Below, one piece after another: positions 5,418-6,038 of a stretch of 6,038 nt of DNA. The stretch's first letter is position 1; every line of letters begins with the position of its first letter. Source of the stretch: Chloroflexota bacterium. Its GTDB lineage: Bacteria; Chloroflexota; Anaerolineae; Anaerolineales; UBA11858. The notes below the pieces were generated by a model. That model did not search any database and had not been told where the DNA came from. It was given only the letters and a program-made list of their open reading frames with translations. Both the position numbers and the translations under genes were made by a program. The stretch spans positions 1 through 6,038 of the forward strand of contig DAOUWT010000173.1 in the NCBI GenBank assembly GCA_030666985.1. The letters are read 5' to 3'.

Positions 5418-5617
5418 GACCTCCGAGGTTTTTGAGTAGGGTGGTTGCATATAGCGTTGATTAGAAAAGAAACTGTTGTCTCGTTGCTCGAAGGGGATCG
5501 CCAGCTCCCCTGGATTCCGCATCCGATGGGGCTGTCAACCCATCTCGAGCAAGAAAAGGAATGGGTTAGATTCCAAATGCGATTGCCCTAGGTTTTTGAG
5601 TGCAAACCTCGGAGGTC
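5418..5617 (+). ncRNA. Candidate structured RNA with inverted ends
   Basis: A 200-nt segment predicted to fold as plus-strand RNA. The ends form a perfect 14-bp stem: GACCTCCGAGGTTT (5418-5431) with AAACCTCGGAGGTC (5604-5617). Next is a 14-bp helix, 5437-5450 with 5577-5590, containing four G-U wobbles that would be mismatches in the opposite strand's RNA. Inside, TTGCTCGA (5484-5491) pairs with TCGAGCAA (5545-5552) and encloses three adjoining hairpins: AGGGGA-N8-TCCCCT (5492-5511), GGAT-N5-ATCC (5512-5524) and GATGGG-N8-CCCATC (5525-5544). A further hairpin, GGAAT-N7-ATTCC, is at 5558-5574. AGGTTTTTGAGT is also present twice in direct orientation (5426-5437, 5590-5601). It follows a good promoter and precedes the YtxH-like gene, so it may be that gene's leader, a free RNA, or a repeat element. 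I recognise no known family. Confidence 0.5.
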
Positions 5618-5655
5618 TCAGACACACACTACGTTTACACAAAGGAGTTTTTAAC

Positions 5656-5901
5656 ATGAAAAAATTTACAAGTTTTCTGGCCGGGGCTATTGTGGGGGGA
5701 TTAGTAGGCGGAATTGCTGTTTTGCTCTTGACCCCCTCATCGGGAGAGAATCTGCGGGCTGAATTACAGCAGAAAGTCAAGAACATCCAAATTGAGATCA
5801 AGACAGCAGCCAAAGAAAAACGCGCCGAACTAGAGGAAGAGTTGCAGAAGCTGCGTGCGCCTGCCGCGGCCGAAGAGACGACTGACGTAAGTGTCGAGTA
5901 A
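5656..5901 (+). CDS. YtxH-like small membrane protein
   Basis: 81 residues from the ATG at 5656-5658, with a strong ribosome site AAAGGAG (5641-5647) 8 nt upstream. Residues 6-26 (SFLAGAIVGGLVGGIAVLLLT) form a glycine-rich membrane helix with no cleavage site, followed directly by PSSGENLRAEL at 27-37. This Gly-rich helix plus P-x-S-G-x-x-x-R layout is the hallmark of YtxH/general-stress-type proteins. Residues 34-67 are a charged amphipathic helix, probably a coiled coil (KNIQIEIKTAAKEKRAELEE), and the tail is Ala/Glu-rich. The basic MKK start suggests the helix is anchored with the charged part cytoplasmic, though topology is inferred. Function is not established for the family beyond stress and envelope association. 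The reading frame is open further upstream to about 5476, but only the internal ATG has a ribosome site and the upstream part is structured repeat. Confidence 0.85.
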   Translation: MKKFTSFLAGAIVGGLVGGIAVLLLTPSSGENLRAELQQKVKNIQIEIKTAAKEKRAELEEELQKLRAPAAAEETTDVSVE

Positions 5902-5945
5902 CTATCACGTCGCAAGGTGCGGGTCGCGAGGTTGTTCAGTTCTAA

Positions 5946-6038
5946 GACCTGACAGGTTTTTGCATGGGTTTTCAGGCTAAAATATGCACGGAAATGGCCG
6001 AAACCTGCGTCCCAAAGACGCTTTCGGAAACCTGTCAG
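5946..6038 (+). repeat. Second inverted-end structured element (cut by window edge)
   Basis: Ends CTGACAGGTTT (5949-5959) and AAACCTGTCAG (6028-6038) pair perfectly over 11 bp and may continue past the window. Two inner hairpins are visible: TGCAT (5961-5965) with ATGCA (5984-5988), and CCGAAA-cct-GCGTC-N5-GACGC-TTTCGG (5998-6027), an 11-bp stem with a 3-nt bulge. The first 17 bases match the left end of the element at 5418 except for three central bases. It lies 44 bp after the YtxH-like gene stop and may also act as its 3' end, though no classical terminator is seen. Confidence 0.6.

Noticed and set aside
5437..5450. T-box riboswitch, because of AGGGTGGT
   Set aside because: Only the first bases of the T-box consensus match; it lies near the 5' end instead of before a terminator, and no aminoacyl-tRNA or amino-acid gene follows.
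5484..5552. tRNA or purine riboswitch
   Set aside because: The arm and loop sizes (8; 6/8; 4/5; 6/8) and missing T-loop and D-loop bases exclude a tRNA. The junction lacks the conserved purine-riboswitch core and has four arms rather than three.
5476..5655. N-terminal extension of the YtxH-like protein
   Set aside because: The extension reads through the cloverleaf and the right inverted end and has no ribosome site. The ATG at 5656 has a strong one and gives a typical YtxH start.
5535..5915. 126-residue minus-strand reading frame opposite the YtxH-like gene
   Set aside because: Shadow of the YtxH-like gene and its leader, low-complexity Ser-rich product, no ribosome site.

Overview
The window is bacterial chromosome carrying a class I heat-shock operon (hrcA-grpE-dnaK, minus strand), an adenosine deaminase gene (add, minus strand), a small YtxH-like membrane protein gene (plus strand) and the tail of an insertion-sequence transposase at the left edge. 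Intergenic DNA is dense in short heptanucleotide tandem arrays and nested palindromes. That repeat style, the operon order and the mid-range base composition suggest a Chloroflexota bacterium of the Anaerolineae type, but this is an inference from general impression, not a marker-gene result.

Left to right: positions 1-129 are the last 42 codons of a plus-strand transposase. A 7-bp tandem array (138-163) separates it from the end of dnaK (165-2099), which is followed by grpE (2124-2711) and hrcA (2788-3825). Transcription runs right to left, in the order hrcA, grpE, dnaK. A very stable hairpin sits between hrcA and grpE. No dnaJ follows dnaK; the transposase tail lies there instead. Upstream of hrcA is a near-consensus sigma-70 promoter (TTGACT-17-TATTAT) flanked by two diverged CIRCE operators with exact 9-9-9 geometry, one over the -35 box and one just after the start point. 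This implies autoregulation by HrcA, with GrpE and DnaK as its outputs.

Between hrcA and add lies an array of nine heptads, a 16-bp perfect palindrome and an inverted heptad array. The inverted array runs into the add reading frame and supplies its last codons and its stop. add (4077-5081) is a full-length relative of E. coli Add with all metal and catalytic residues.

The 574-bp gap between add and the YtxH-like gene is the most interesting part. Two heptad arrays in opposite orientation (5129-5163 and 5380-5414) each look like a promoter pointing outward. The right one gives TTTACA-17-TATAAT. They enclose an element with nested inverted repeats (5182-5317). Just downstream of the right-hand promoter begins a 200-nt element (5418-5617) with 14-bp inverted ends, an inner 14-bp helix containing four G-U wobbles that pair only in plus-strand RNA, and a 69-nt core that tiles completely into a four-way cloverleaf whose two 8-nt loops can kiss. 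It matches no RNA family I recognise and is the best candidate here for an undescribed structured RNA or mobile RNA-like element. After the YtxH-like gene a second element with the same ends begins (5946 to the window edge); its core bases are changed in a way that keeps the palindrome.
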